DNA from: Pochonia chlamydosporia 170
Taxonomy: Eukaryota; Ascomycota; Sordariomycetes; Hypocreales; Clavicipitaceae
Assembly: GCF_001653235.2 (NCBI RefSeq)
Contig: NC_035794.1
Span: 434,001-498,000 of the forward strand
Direction: 5' to 3'
DNA length: 64,000 bases
The notes under the pieces are model-generated. The model made no database searches, had not been told where the DNA came from, and was given only the letters and a program-made list of their open reading frames with translations. Shown piece by piece: positions 45,183-55,401 of the stretch (positions are counted from its first letter, which is position 1; each line of letters opens with the position of its first letter). Position numbers and translations under genes: made by a program.

Positions 45183-46911
45183 ATGGAAAACGGAGATAGT
45201 CCTGTTCGCCCAAACGGGGACGTGGTGTATCTGAGTTTAGAAGGGAAGAGAGCTTTGTCTATATCTCCCAGCGACGACTTTCTTACACTTTATGGTAAGA
45301 ATTTGATTTCACTCATATTTGTGCGTTCTGGCATGTGATTGACATTCGACAGAACCAATTCCCAAAAATAAGCTTCGCTCAGCTTGCAGATCCATCGTGA
45401 CAGGTTAGCACCACTCCCATAGCACGTCTAAACGCCAAAAAGGCGAGAGATTATCTGACATGGATCTTAGATGCTTCTGGGAAACGACGGGTACCACTTT
45501 ATAACATTTTATGGATAGAAGCCAGCAACGGGCATCTCTGTATTGACTACGCTGCACATGCGTCGAAAACCTCCATCAAGCTGGAGAAGTGGACTTTTGC
45601 GCTTATAAAGGGAAACGAATCTCCTGGGGGTCAAGTACCGGAAGAATTTGCTGCCAATATACTTGCACGGGCATACGGGGACTCACAGCTTCGGAAACGG
45701 GCATATGTCCTTATCAACCCCCATGCCGGTCCGGGTGGTGCTTTGCGCAAATGGAGCAGCGATGTCAAGCCGCTTTTCGACGCAGCCCGTATGAGCTTGG
45801 ACGTCGTCACGTTGAAACGGGGCGGGGAGGCCGTGGGCTTGGCAGAAAAGGTCGATATTGACAAGTATGATACTATAATGGCATGTTCCGGCGATGGCAC
45901 TCCTCACGAAATATTCAATGGCCTGGCAAAGCGTCCCGATGCCTCCCGCGCTTTGGCAAAGATCGCCGTCAGCCATATTCCCTGCGGCTCAGGTAACGCC
46001 ATGTCTTGTAACCTTTATGGTTCTTACCGACCTTCTTTCGCAGCATTGGCAATAATCAAGGGCATTGTCATGCCGCTCGATCTTGTATCTATTACTCAGG
46101 GCGATCGTCGCCTCGTCTCATTTCTTTCTCAGTCACTTGGAATTGTTGCTGAGAGTGATCTTGGGACTGAACATCTTCGCTGGATGGGCGGTTCAAGATT
46201 CGAGGTGGGTGTTTTGATGAGAATATTTCGACGTCGGTGTTACCCGTGCGATGTTGCTGTCAAGGTCGAAGTTGGTGACAAAAACGACATCAAAGCTCAT
46301 TACAAACGGCACACGAGCGACGCTGGCATCAAGCAACCATCTGTGGCTGCCACTACAGGTCATGACAATAGCAAGGGTCTCCCAGAGTTGAAATATGGCA
46401 CAGTCAACGGCCCGTTGCCTGATGGTTGGGAGCTGATCAAGTATGACAAAATTGGCAACTTTTATTGTGGCAATGTAAGAGGATTCCGTCAATGCGGCAA
46501 GCTTTCCGCTGCTGTATAAATTTGTGACTAACATCTTTGCAGATGGCTTACATGGCGCCGGACGCAAACTTCTTCTCTGCTGCTGTTGCCAGCGACGGCT
46601 GCATGGATCTCGTCACTGTTAATGGAGATCTCTCCCCTATCACTGCCACGAAGCTCTTGTATTCGGTCGAATCAGGAAAATTCTTTGATAACCCACACGT
46701 CCAGTACAAGAAGATTTCTGCATATCGCATTACCCCAAGAGACCAAAAAGATGGTTATATCAGTATTGATGGTGAGAGAATTCCGTTCGAGCCTTTCCAG
46801 GCCGAAATACATCAGGGCTTAGGAAGAGTCATCTCCAAGAGAGGGATATTCGAAGCCGCCGGCCCTACAGACTGGGACAAAGTGAAGCTGGCAGACAGAC
46901 TACATGCGTAG
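45183..46911 (+). CDS. Sphingoid long-chain base kinase (LCB4/LCB5-like)
   Basis: Phosphorylates sphingoid bases to their 1-phosphates. Exons 45183-45294, 45353-45403, 45471-46474 and 46543-46911 give 511 aa; the introns join in frame (phases 1, 1, 0). The diacylglycerol-kinase catalytic fold starts near residue 125: RKRAYVLINPHAGPGGALRK (nucleotide loop), DKYDTIMACSGDGTPHEIFN (the usual GGDG is SGDG here), ISHIPCGSGNAM-type loop (seen as VSHIPCGSGNAMSCNLYG) and SQSLGIVAESDLGTEHLRWM, the substrate site. Exon 4: YMAPDANFFSAAVASDGCMD and DGERIPFEPFQAEIHQGL. The N-terminal ~120 residues resemble the PH-like region of fungal LCB kinases. Fungi usually have one or two such genes; LCB4 versus LCB5 cannot be assigned. 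Confidence 0.94.
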
Positions 46912-47702
46912 GCAGAGGTTATGGTTGGCGCACCACCATGCCATTGGCCATTTCACACTAGCCGATGGTTTATTGAAGGTAGCGTTGCAAGGAGTTTGAT
47001 ACCCAATTTCATCACATCATGCCAATTAAGCGTTGTTGCTGCTACGAGCACTCCAACTGTTGTCATTTTCTTAGTCTTATCTGATCTTATACATGGTTGA
47101 AGAAGAATAAATACCAAGCCAAAGTCGTCAGCCAAGGAACCTGTATTTCCCAAGAATGGTAATCACGGCCCGCGTGCTGCAGTATGGAGAGCCCACTGCG
47201 TATACTGCAACCTTTCTGGATGGCCACCAGACTTCTATGGGTACCAGGACATATGTGGTCAAGTTGCTTGAGTAGAGAGGGGGACCAGCATGAAAGAGTA
47301 CGGACATGAAGCTTATAGATCAGCTCAGGTCGGCAGTCTCTTTCGGTGAGTTCTGAACTGTGCGATTCACGTCTAGATGGTCTTTGCCCTAGAAGCAACC
47401 GGCGGACGTCAGCAGGGTATGGCCGTGGTCTCTCATGTTTACTAGTACTAGAGGGTTCGAGGTTCAGATAAGATAAAGCTTTGGAGGTTTGGAGGGGCAC
47501 CCACCCAGACAGACTGCCCACTTCAATGTTAAGGCACCACTGTTCCACTGTTTGAACTCCACACAAGTTCTGTTCGCTTGCATGCTTTCGTTGACGACCA
47601 GCTGTCCATTCTCGCTCATTTGGCGCCGTGGCTTACGAATTAACGGAACAAGTAATGCCTAAATAAGCTTCTGTTCAGTGATCGGGTCTGCAAAGTTGGT
47701 GC
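46912..47702. other. Intergenic region
   Basis: About 790 bp, tandem-oriented neighbours. One TCAATGTT at 47523; otherwise nothing recognised. Confidence 0.5.
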
Positions 47703-48693
47703 ATGATGCCTAATCGAAGCGGCAGGGCTCCAGCCAACCCATGGGGCAGACTCAAGCCGGTAGAGCAAGACCCTCTGGAGAGCATGGGATTGCTGTCCAA
47801 GGGGGACACACGGTAAGCCTCCACATGGAATCAAACATGGGGGATATATTGTGGTCGTGGCTAACATAAAATCTAAATGTAGACTGCTCGACTATAAGAC
47901 ACAAGAGAAATTCTACACGACGATTGTGGACAGGTACATGAAGTTCTGCTCCGACGCAGGACAAGGTGACGAGCTTCTTCGCCGATTCTCTTCCCTTCAC
48001 ATTCACACAAGCACTATACCAAGTATACAAGAACAGACGCCAAAATCGTCCCTTAGTACGACTGAAGCTCCCCATCTCGTTCTGCCCGAGGACGCCTCAA
48101 GCGCTGACGGATTGACAAATATTTTATCGGCTCTGCGAAAACTCAGGGAAGGTATCGTCGCGTCAAAACGCGTCGACGATTTCGCAGCACAGGCTTACCT
48201 CTTTTGCATACGTTTATCTATTCTGACTAAGCAGCCAGAGTCATACCATGCCGCTATATTACATCTGCTGAGTGTGATTCATACCAAGAATCCTCTTACG
48301 CCTTTGGAAGTTCGGGAAGTGGTTGGGTATCTTGTGCTGGACACAGCGTGTCGTAGGCGGCAGCTGGCGGAAGCAATTGCAATTCGCCAGAAGTTTGCAT
48401 TGAAAGACGACAAGGTCCACGCAGCTCTACAAGCCATTATACATGACAATTATGTTCTGTTCAGGCGAGTTCAGAGAAATGTAGATGGACATAGAGCTCG
48501 ATTGATGGAGTGGGCGGAGAGAGATATCAGAGTGCACACCCTCAAATGTTTGGGAAGGACGTATTTTTCTGTGGATTTGAACTTTCTGGAAGACGTCACA
48601 GCATCAAAATGGGAAGAGTTGACGAGTCGCGATGGCGTCGGATGGGAGCTGGACAAAGACAGGGTGACCATCAGAAAGATCAAGGCTCGCTGA
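47703..48693 (+). CDS. CSN8/PSMD8/eIF3K-family (PCI-like) protein
   Basis: Exons 47703-47812 and 47883-48693 (intron 70 bp, GTAAGC, TGGCTAACATA branch) give 306 aa. It begins MMPNRSGRAPANPWGRLKPV and continues EQDPLESMGLLSKGDTR-LLDYKTQEKFY across the junction. The central part is helical: LREGIVASKRVDDFAAQAYL, FCIRLSILTKQPESYHAAIL, HLLSVIH. The C-terminal part (HDNYVLFRRVQRNVDGHRAR, HTLKCLGRTYFSVDLNFLE, SRDGVGWELDKDRVTIRKIK) looks like the winged-helix end of a PCI module. Such proteins sit in the COP9 signalosome, proteasome lid or eIF3. Fungi keep a conserved protein of this kind of uncertain complex; I cannot decide which. Two adjacent Met codons make the start ambiguous by one residue. 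Confidence 0.85.
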
Positions 48694-48790
48694 GGCACTT
48701 GTCTTTGAGAGTGCTTGCCAAAGAAATAGTGTCGTTTTCGGCTCCATGGCGTCGTGTTTGCTCGGAAGGATATCGCCTCGACAAACCGAT

Positions 48791-48803
48791 ACTCTCTCTC
48801 TCT

Positions 48804-48858
<55 letters not shown>
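48791..48858 (+). repeat. (CT)n microsatellite
   Basis: About 68 bp of nearly pure CT dinucleotide with a few CC interruptions, about 100 bp downstream of the CSN8-like stop codon; may lie in its 3' UTR. Confidence 0.95.
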
Positions 48859-48860
<2 letters not shown>

Positions 48861-49282
48861 CCAACGTGCCCCGAGTGGATGGATGCCTGGCTAGCCTTCT
48901 CTCACTGTCTCAAACAGCGCAGCCTTCTGCCAGGTAAAATACATCTTGATATTGATCCGGGTTTTTGTTTCTCTATCAGCCAAATTCGTTCTTCGGTATA
49001 CAGGCGATTGACTTTATGATAGGACAGTGGCACATTCAGTTGTGTTTGGCGGAAAATACAAATCTGGTAGATAGCGCAGAAGTGGCATGACTTTGAGGAT
49101 TTTATGGCCATAATCATGAGATGAGGAGGGTCGGTTCCGTGTTTGTCCGAGGACGTTTGAACATCTGCTCAAGTTGGGATAGGCGAAGTTCAAAGCCGGG
49201 TCCAGCCGAGGACCATCCATAGAGAGTCTGGTGGGCAGGTGTGAGGCGGGGTGATGGGGGATCAAACGGCCGGGGTTGCCCA

Positions 49283-49323
49283 GAACAGACCAGACCAGAC
49301 CACGCCAGACCACGCCAGACCAG
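49283..49323 (+). repeat. CCAGACCA / CCACGCCAGA array
   Basis: Short tandem array of CAGAC-type units: three CAGACC copies then two ACCACGCCAG copies. Local expansion of the dispersed CCAGACC motif. Confidence 0.8.
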
Positions 49324-50215
49324 TCCCCCAACATTTGCCAGACAGAATCAATGGACAGACATTTCGACCTCCACTGTTAGCTTGTATCACATGGCCGCAT
49401 CAACGATCAGGCTCAACTTTGACGTTCAATGTTGACAATTATCGTGCTACTGTCGTATTTGCAGGTAGCAATAAAGTAACCGAAGAAGTCTGGTGATTTT
49501 GTCCCATGGAGTCTTGGAACCAAAAGCTACCAGACTGGCTCGCCCCTAATTGTCCCCTTCCAGTCCCCATCCAGTCCCCATCCAGTCCCGTAATGTTCTG
49601 TACCAGACATGCATGTGTATCATTCGGGCCAAGCCGCGGCTACCAGACACTCTGGCAGATCGTGTGTCACAAAAACCCCTCTCTACTTCCCCCTGTGCTT
49701 GGCCAATTTCCTGCCGGGATGGGCATGATTCCATGTCCGGAATGGTTCAAGTTGCTTGATGTGTTTGGTTGGGCAACGGAATAGACGGGATAGACCAGAC
49801 GGGACTGGCTGGTCACTTGCCAGGGCCAAGCATCTTCCTGTTTCAATGTTCCAGAACGACAGGAGCCAAATGTCTTGAACCTTCAATTGTTTCTCTCCTT
49901 TCGTCCATGCTCCGTCGTCTCTCCCGCTTCTCACCTCCAGTCAGCCGTCATCATACCACTCGAGAGGCGAACCACCCGCAAGCTCACAAACGCGTCATTT
50001 TCCTTTAGGGCTCATAAAATCTGGTACCCAACGACAATACCGACTACCCGGGTTCTCATTAGCAGCAGTATATGACACTCGGGGAGAACATGCTCACTTG
50101 TCCTTGACATTAAGTGAGCGGCATACTTGGCATTCTAGTCACCAACTTGACATTTTCTCGATTACGACTTGCAGTCTCCATATGCCACTATCCTTCAATA
50201 TCTCAGCTGTGTAGC

Positions 50216-50719
50216 ATGACACGCGCAATGACTCTCACAAGACAATTCTCTACATCTGCCAGGGTGCACCCGAGCATCCTCCCGCATCTGCGACATTCTC
50301 GACGTGCTCCATTCCGTTGGTAAGTATTCTATCATACTTTGAATTACGGCGGTCGTGCACTGTGGGCTCCAATGAACAGACGTTGGTTACTTTCAAATGT
50401 CGATTTCGCCTCAAAGTTGGAGTGAAGCTCTGTTAGCCCAGTAGACGTCGTAACTTCATACCATCATATAACTAGAGCTAAGTTGGTTAAGTTTCTGACC
50501 ACGAATAGGTTCAAATCCATTCTTATATTGTGCGGTGCAGGGTACATGGCCAAGTTTGGCATCGACAGAGCCCGAGAACGTCGTATAGCGGACATTGTTG
50601 CAGCCGAAAAAGATGCTACTGAGTTACAACGTCGGAACAACGCACTTTTAGATGTGTATGGAGACAGGTCTAGCCTTGAAGAATTGGAAAAAGCGGTTCA
50701 GTTTTACGAAAAGAAGTAG
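50216..50719 (+). CDS. Small single-span protein, probably mitochondrial, unknown function
   Basis: Exons 50216-50319 and 50509-50719 give 104 aa; the 189-bp intron has GTAAGT and AATAG. The N-terminus (MTRAMTLTRQFSTSARVHPS) is rich in Arg/Ser/Thr and lacks acids, ending with RHSRRAPFRW, a good mitochondrial presequence. A short hydrophobic span SILILCGAGYMAKFG (about 37-52) follows. The rest is a charged helix: RARERRIADIVAAEKDATEL, RRNNALLDVYGDRSSLEELE, KAVQFYEKK. The pattern presequence-TM-coil suggests an inner-membrane protein with a coil facing either side. I do not recognise a named family. The exact phase-2 joining (TG|G) makes the model convincing. Confidence 0.72.
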
Positions 50720-51793
50720 CGCCTGCATTTCTTAAGGCTGCCTGGAGCACGCAACACCAGAACAAATATTCACAGAAACGATTGGGGATGCGGACGTCCT
50801 ACACCGTCACATACAATTGCAAAACTCTGACATATCAAACTATAATTACGGCTGCACAGGATTGGAGGCTATGTCAAATGCTGAAGAATGGCTTTCAAGC
50901 CTGTGAGGGTGGACCTCTTTGTTTTGGGACACGCGGCTCAATCCAAGAATGGCCCATTCTGTACCAGCAGGATTAGGCAAACTTGCAGTCAACCAAGCCC
51001 GTGTTTGGCTGTGAGAGTCTCAAAGAGCAGCCACCCTCAAACATAAAAGAATAAGGACCATTCATTGAATCGTCACGTCTTTGGGGATGCGAGAATGAGA
51101 TACGGTCAGCCGTCTGTCCCAACTCACCAAAGCATACATACTCGCATTTCCATGGAGAGAGGAGATGAGTTTCTACGTGCCTTCCTTCCTACCTAGGTAG
51201 ATAGGTCGGTGTTGGTGTATTCGTATTCAACCCAACGAGGCACTTGCATACCACGAAATCGCATTGTCCTACATCACAGTTCATTAGCACAAACTTGGTG
51301 GTACAATCGTGCCTCATCAGGAACCGCAAATTGTTGTTTCGGTCATCTTGAACAGGCATTGGAGGTATCTATGCTCCCGGCTGTGATGTACATAAAGGAT
51401 CATCAACATGGAGCGGGGCCGGCAAGATTATCGCATGGAACACGAACTACATCTCTGTCAACCATTTGCAGAGGGCCCAAGGCACTTGACAGTAAAAATT
51501 TGGACCGCAGCAAACACGCCGCAGAAGTAGACTGATTCTGGTCGTTATAGCTAGCACAGTTGAGCAAGTTTTTTGAGTTCATTTTGTTTATATGTACTCC
51601 ATCAGCTAGGTTTCTTGATTCATTAACCGGGTCACAAACCTACAACGTAACGAGAGCAATTTAGGTAGAAGATATCAACCCCTTCACAATGATACACCAT
51701 CAGGCATCAGTTCTACCATTAGCGAATCAGTGCCTTGTTTTTTCGCCGCTATTACATGGCCAGTTGGAAGCCAATAGCCAACACAATCGCTGC
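50720..51793. other. Intergenic region
   Basis: 1.07 kb; a TACCTAGGTAG motif at 51190-51200. A 108-codon open frame (51209-51535, plus) lacks any recognisable features and is omitted. Confidence 0.5.
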
Positions 51794-52665
51794 TCAGGTT
51801 GAAATCGAGGTGATATGGGATGCACCGCTGGTCTTTTCCTTGGCATTGGGTTGAACACAAGCAACTTCTGGGGTCGCTGCCATGCCAGACTCGGCGGAAG
51901 GACCGAAAACAGTAACAACGAGCATGGGGAGACCGGCTGCGGTTCCAAAGGCACTCGCATCACCATCAACGCGGTGGAAGAATGTCGAAATTTTGCCAAA
52001 CATGCTGGAAGCATTACGGGCTGTCAAGCGACAACAAGACAGGCGATACGTGGTTAGCCAAGGCATTTCAGTGGCTAAATCAAGACGGCCCATCTCGGTT
52101 TTGGGGTATGTAGGGGGAACTTACATGAAAGAGACAGGGCTTTGGCAGATTTCTCATCAAGATTCCTCAGACAGCCGGGCGTAGTGCTATATGCTTTGCA
52201 TCCGCTCGTGGCAGAGTTCCTGGCAGCATTTTTCTTCAGGTCATCAATACACTCAGAGGAGACAAGATTATTGCAGCTATCCTTCTGTCCAGAGAAATAC
52301 GCAGCGGCACTAGTAGCCTTGACGTTGAATGCTCATGTACAGAAGTGCCAGCTGCTATCAATCGTTCTATTGCTCGGCGAAGTGATTGACATAACCGTGG
52401 CTGTAATATTGCCATTCGGCCCCTTTACATCGTCCTTTACATTGATAGTAAGTTGCCACCCATCCTGTTCCGAACTAGGATAGGCCTTGGATATGTTGAG
52501 GCCTGTGAATTTGGAAGTACTAGTATTAGCCGGGAAGTTGGCAATGTCTTTCCAGGCGTCGGCAGACACATCAGTGGCACGGTCGCCAATGACGCTTACA
52601 TTGTCCGCGGCGGCGAGGGTATTAACGCTAATAATGAGGGACACTGCCACGAAGTTGATTCGCAT
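51794..52665 (-). pseudogene. Small secreted Cys-containing protein gene interrupted by an in-frame TGA
   Basis: Exon 1 starts at ATG 52665 with a signal peptide (MRINFVAVSLIISVNTLAAA, cleavage likely after AAA). A Thr/Asn-rich region with several N-glycosylation sequons follows, then DSSWHFCT and TGA (52335-52333). The same frame remains open beyond the TGA for about 65 codons with protein-like content (AAAYFSGQKDSCNNLVSSEC, IDDLKKNAARNS, GCKAYSTTPGC) up to a GTAAGT donor near 52126. A CTTGACAG acceptor (about 52026) leads into a second exon ending TSGASHITSIST and TGA at 51794. So an original two-exon secreted protein of about 265 aa appears broken once. No acceptable intron can remove the TGA. 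A sequencing error, a true nonsense allele or a shorter functional protein are the alternatives. No toxin family is recognised. Confidence 0.6.
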
Positions 52666-54170
52666 TGTTGCACCCAGAAGGGATACCAACTACAGTCATT
52701 CACAGGCGCGGATTTTCGTAGAGTAGACTTGGCCTTTCACCAAGTTATCTATCAGATGGCACTAGAAGTCTGGAAGATTTTGAGGTTAGTCAGATGTATA
52801 CAGGCCGATCATAACATCATCTGCTCAAGGAGTGATGTATGCGAAGTATGCTTAATGCGGCTTATATAGCTTGATGACAAGTCCAAAATTTCCAAGATAT
52901 TTGGCCTGGAGTAATTAAAATGAAAGCGGATCAAGTGATTTGTCTTGATTTCCCTCCCCGTTAGAGTTATGCTCTCGGCGACAAAAGAAGGGCGTGAGGG
53001 CAACCAGGCCAGGGAGGCAGCGACCCAAGTATATATACCAGACACTTTCTGATGCCCAACTGCACACAACCACCTGGCCCTTCGCTAATGTCAAGTCAAC
53101 CCGAATGTGTCCTGGATTCCCTTGGTATTCGATTCTGTGGCCACTCTGGATGGGCCGGTCCCCCAGTCAGGTACAGCTACTCGTCTACACGGTCTGGTGT
53201 CCCGTCTGGGATCCCGTGTCTTGGGATCCGTGTCTTTCTCACCACAACCACCCACGTGCGTGAGACTCGTTCAACTGAATGTTAAAGCCTGATTCCCAAT
53301 TTCACATGCCTTTACCTGAGTGGTTGGTTGCGTCCTCCGTGAGAGGCCAACACCACCAACACACACATTTCTTCGGATTGCTCTGGTTGTATTAACATGC
53401 CAAGATGGATAATCGAACAACACTCAGCCAGACCCGGTTCACATTGGTTCTCGCGTGTCTTGGCCTGGAGCTAACTCCTCAAAGGTACCCTCTCAAACTG
53501 TAGGGATTAGCGTCCCTCCAATCTTGAGCAACGAATACATATTGTACGCATGCTGTACGGTGAAGTATACCTAGGTAGGCAGGGTGTGGCGTGACATTCT
53601 TGGAGACGATCGACTTTCTCTGTGTTGTGGCTGGCTAGGCACTTACCATCAGTTTTCCAACACCTTCTCGCCGTACATAACATCAAATGTAGGGTCAGCT
53701 GGTTCATTCATGAACATGTCCATCGGATTTCTGTTGTCAAGCAAGTTAGCTTCGTCTTAGCGTCTTGGCTAATAACCAAGGTTCACAAAACAGGCTGAAT
53801 TCCAAACCCCAAAGTGTAGAGAATAAGTATCGTCAGCTAAGCCCATGAAGGAACAATGATCCTCTATCTACAAAAGACAGACAGACTTCGCAGTCCGGAT
53901 GCGGATCTAGTTTGGAAGCAAGTCGCAACATTGTGATTTCAGTCACTCAATTTTCACGCTCATTTAGGAAAATGAAGGAAACTTGTAAGACTACACATTT
54001 CTGCAAAACCTGTTTTCATTGTAGATTTGTTTGCAACGTTGGTGTGCCGATTCGCCCATGGGAAATCCAGATCAGATATCCCGATGTCTAACCTCCTTTC
54101 CAGTACTCCCACTGGTAGTCGTTTGAGTTTTAGACTGCGACAGTAAGCTAAACAGGACTCACCCATTAAT
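52666..54170. other. Intergenic region
   Basis: 1.5 kb without a supported gene; a TACCTAGGTAG motif at 53569-53579. The open frames near 53000-53290 overlap one another without domain features. Confidence 0.5.
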
Positions 54171-55401
54171 TTACCACAAAAACCTCCTACACTTAGAGCT
54201 GCCACATAAACAACGTGTCATGTCCTCAATCGAGTCCTCTGGCTCTCCAAAGTCTTCGCTTGCTCCGTCCACGTAGTCAAAGGTTAGTTCTTCCCCTTTC
54301 TGGATATCCTTTATGGCAAAGAGAGCAAGATCATGTATGTGTTTGTCCGCATGATCCCCAACGCGTGCGAAAATACGCATGTTGGGGTCACAGGAGTGGT
54401 TAATGAACCGGGTAGGTCCAGACATAAATTCACCATCCACCTCAAGAGGAGGTCCGCTAAGTCGGGCATCCAGCGATTCAGGATCCGTAAATTTATCAAG
54501 TGCGAATAGATATACGTCCTTTCTTCGAGATACAACAGAGGCGTCTCGGCGTCGATCTGCTTCGGCGGATGTGATGATTTCGCCCAGGTATCGGTCGACA
54601 AACTGACCCTTCTTGATTGACTCCTGGGTTCGAACGCCTACAGACGGCGGTCAGTGGGGTGGCTGCTTCATGACGGAAGGCTGCAATTAATCTAGCTTAC
54701 CCCATCCACGGTCTGGCGTGCGGAAGATTTGGAGAGGTACCGTGCGTCCACGTTCGACCACCCGGTTTGGACAACTGGGGGAGCAGGAACACCCTTGGTG
54801 GCATTCATACAGGGGCAGCTTGGATGTGACGAGTTTAGATCGTAGTATACCAGCCTTGGTCCCATGCATGTGGTAGGCATAAGCCTTCTGCGGCGCTGCT
54901 GGCGCTCTTATGGTTGAGTTGAATACATCCTGATCGTCTGAGACGTCTTCGTCGGCTTCCTCTTGGTCAAGGTCTGAGAGGCATAGGCAGCCCGCATATT
55001 GGCAGTCGTCGTGGTGAACACAGGCGCAACCGCTTCGAAAACTTAAGTCAGCGGCTGATACGCCAGCGCCAAGGACTACCTCGTTGATGAAGCGGAAGTT
55101 TTGCGGAAGCGTCTGAGTGTCAACGTCGTTGACCACTGTAATTGGAGCAGTCTTGTGTGTTGGGAAGGACCGAAGTTGGCACCAGTGACATTGGTCCTTT
55201 TCATCCTCGTTGCTCTGTTTGTCCCAATTGTTTTGCCATCGTTAGCCACCGGCTGCTCCGTCCCAAAGAAAAAGAAAAAATAGTGGTTTTACTTGACCTC
55301 GGGTTGGCCTTCATTCGTGCAGTTTACAGGGAAGTAGACAGCTGCTGAAGACTTACATCCTGACCATGGTGGAAGAAATGTCTTCTCGTGGCAGCCTCCA
55401 T
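54171..55401 (-). CDS. Histone H3K9 methyltransferase (SUV39/Clr4/DIM-5 type)
   Basis: Deposits H3K9 methylation in heterochromatin; in Neurospora DIM-5 directs DNA methylation. Exons 55401-55357, 55214-54701 and 54637-54171 give 341 aa. Exon 1 encodes MEAATRRHFFHHGQD; intron 1 is 142 bp with GGCTAACGA. Exon 2: CHWCQLRS, VNDVDTQTLPQNFRFI and the nine-Cys pre-SET zinc cluster (GCACVHHDDCQYAGCLC, YECHQGCSCSPSCPNRVV). SET: RGWG-V..., KKGQFVDRYLGEIITSAEAD, RRKDVYLFALDKF, GPTRFINHSCDPNMRIF and KGEELTFDYV. Post-SET: RCLCGSSKCRRFLW at the C-terminus, supplying the zinc Cys. All catalytic motifs (NHSCDPN, ELTFDY, YLGE) are intact. No chromodomain, as in DIM-5. Confidence 0.97.

Larger units (their letters stand above)
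48694..50215. other. Intergenic region with (CT)n and CCAGACC arrays
   Basis: 1.5 kb without a supported gene. A long (CT)n/(TC)n microsatellite (48791-48858), a CCAGACCAGACCAGACC-type array (49283-49323), TCAATGTT at 49426 and 49843. Confidence 0.55.

Noticed and set aside
48604..48864. Minus-strand open frame rich in Arg-Glu
   Set aside because: It is the translation of the (CT)n microsatellite, not a gene.
51209..51535. 108-codon plus-strand open frame
   Set aside because: No hydrophobic core, no splice partners and no recognisable motif.
52333..52335. Programmed stop-codon readthrough
   Set aside because: The TGA is followed by GCA, not the CTA context known to promote readthrough; nonsense mutation is simpler.
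52310..52340. Tiny intron removing the TGA in the secreted-protein gene
   Set aside because: The only GT...AG options are 23 or 31 nt, below fungal minimum, and both fail to keep the downstream frame.
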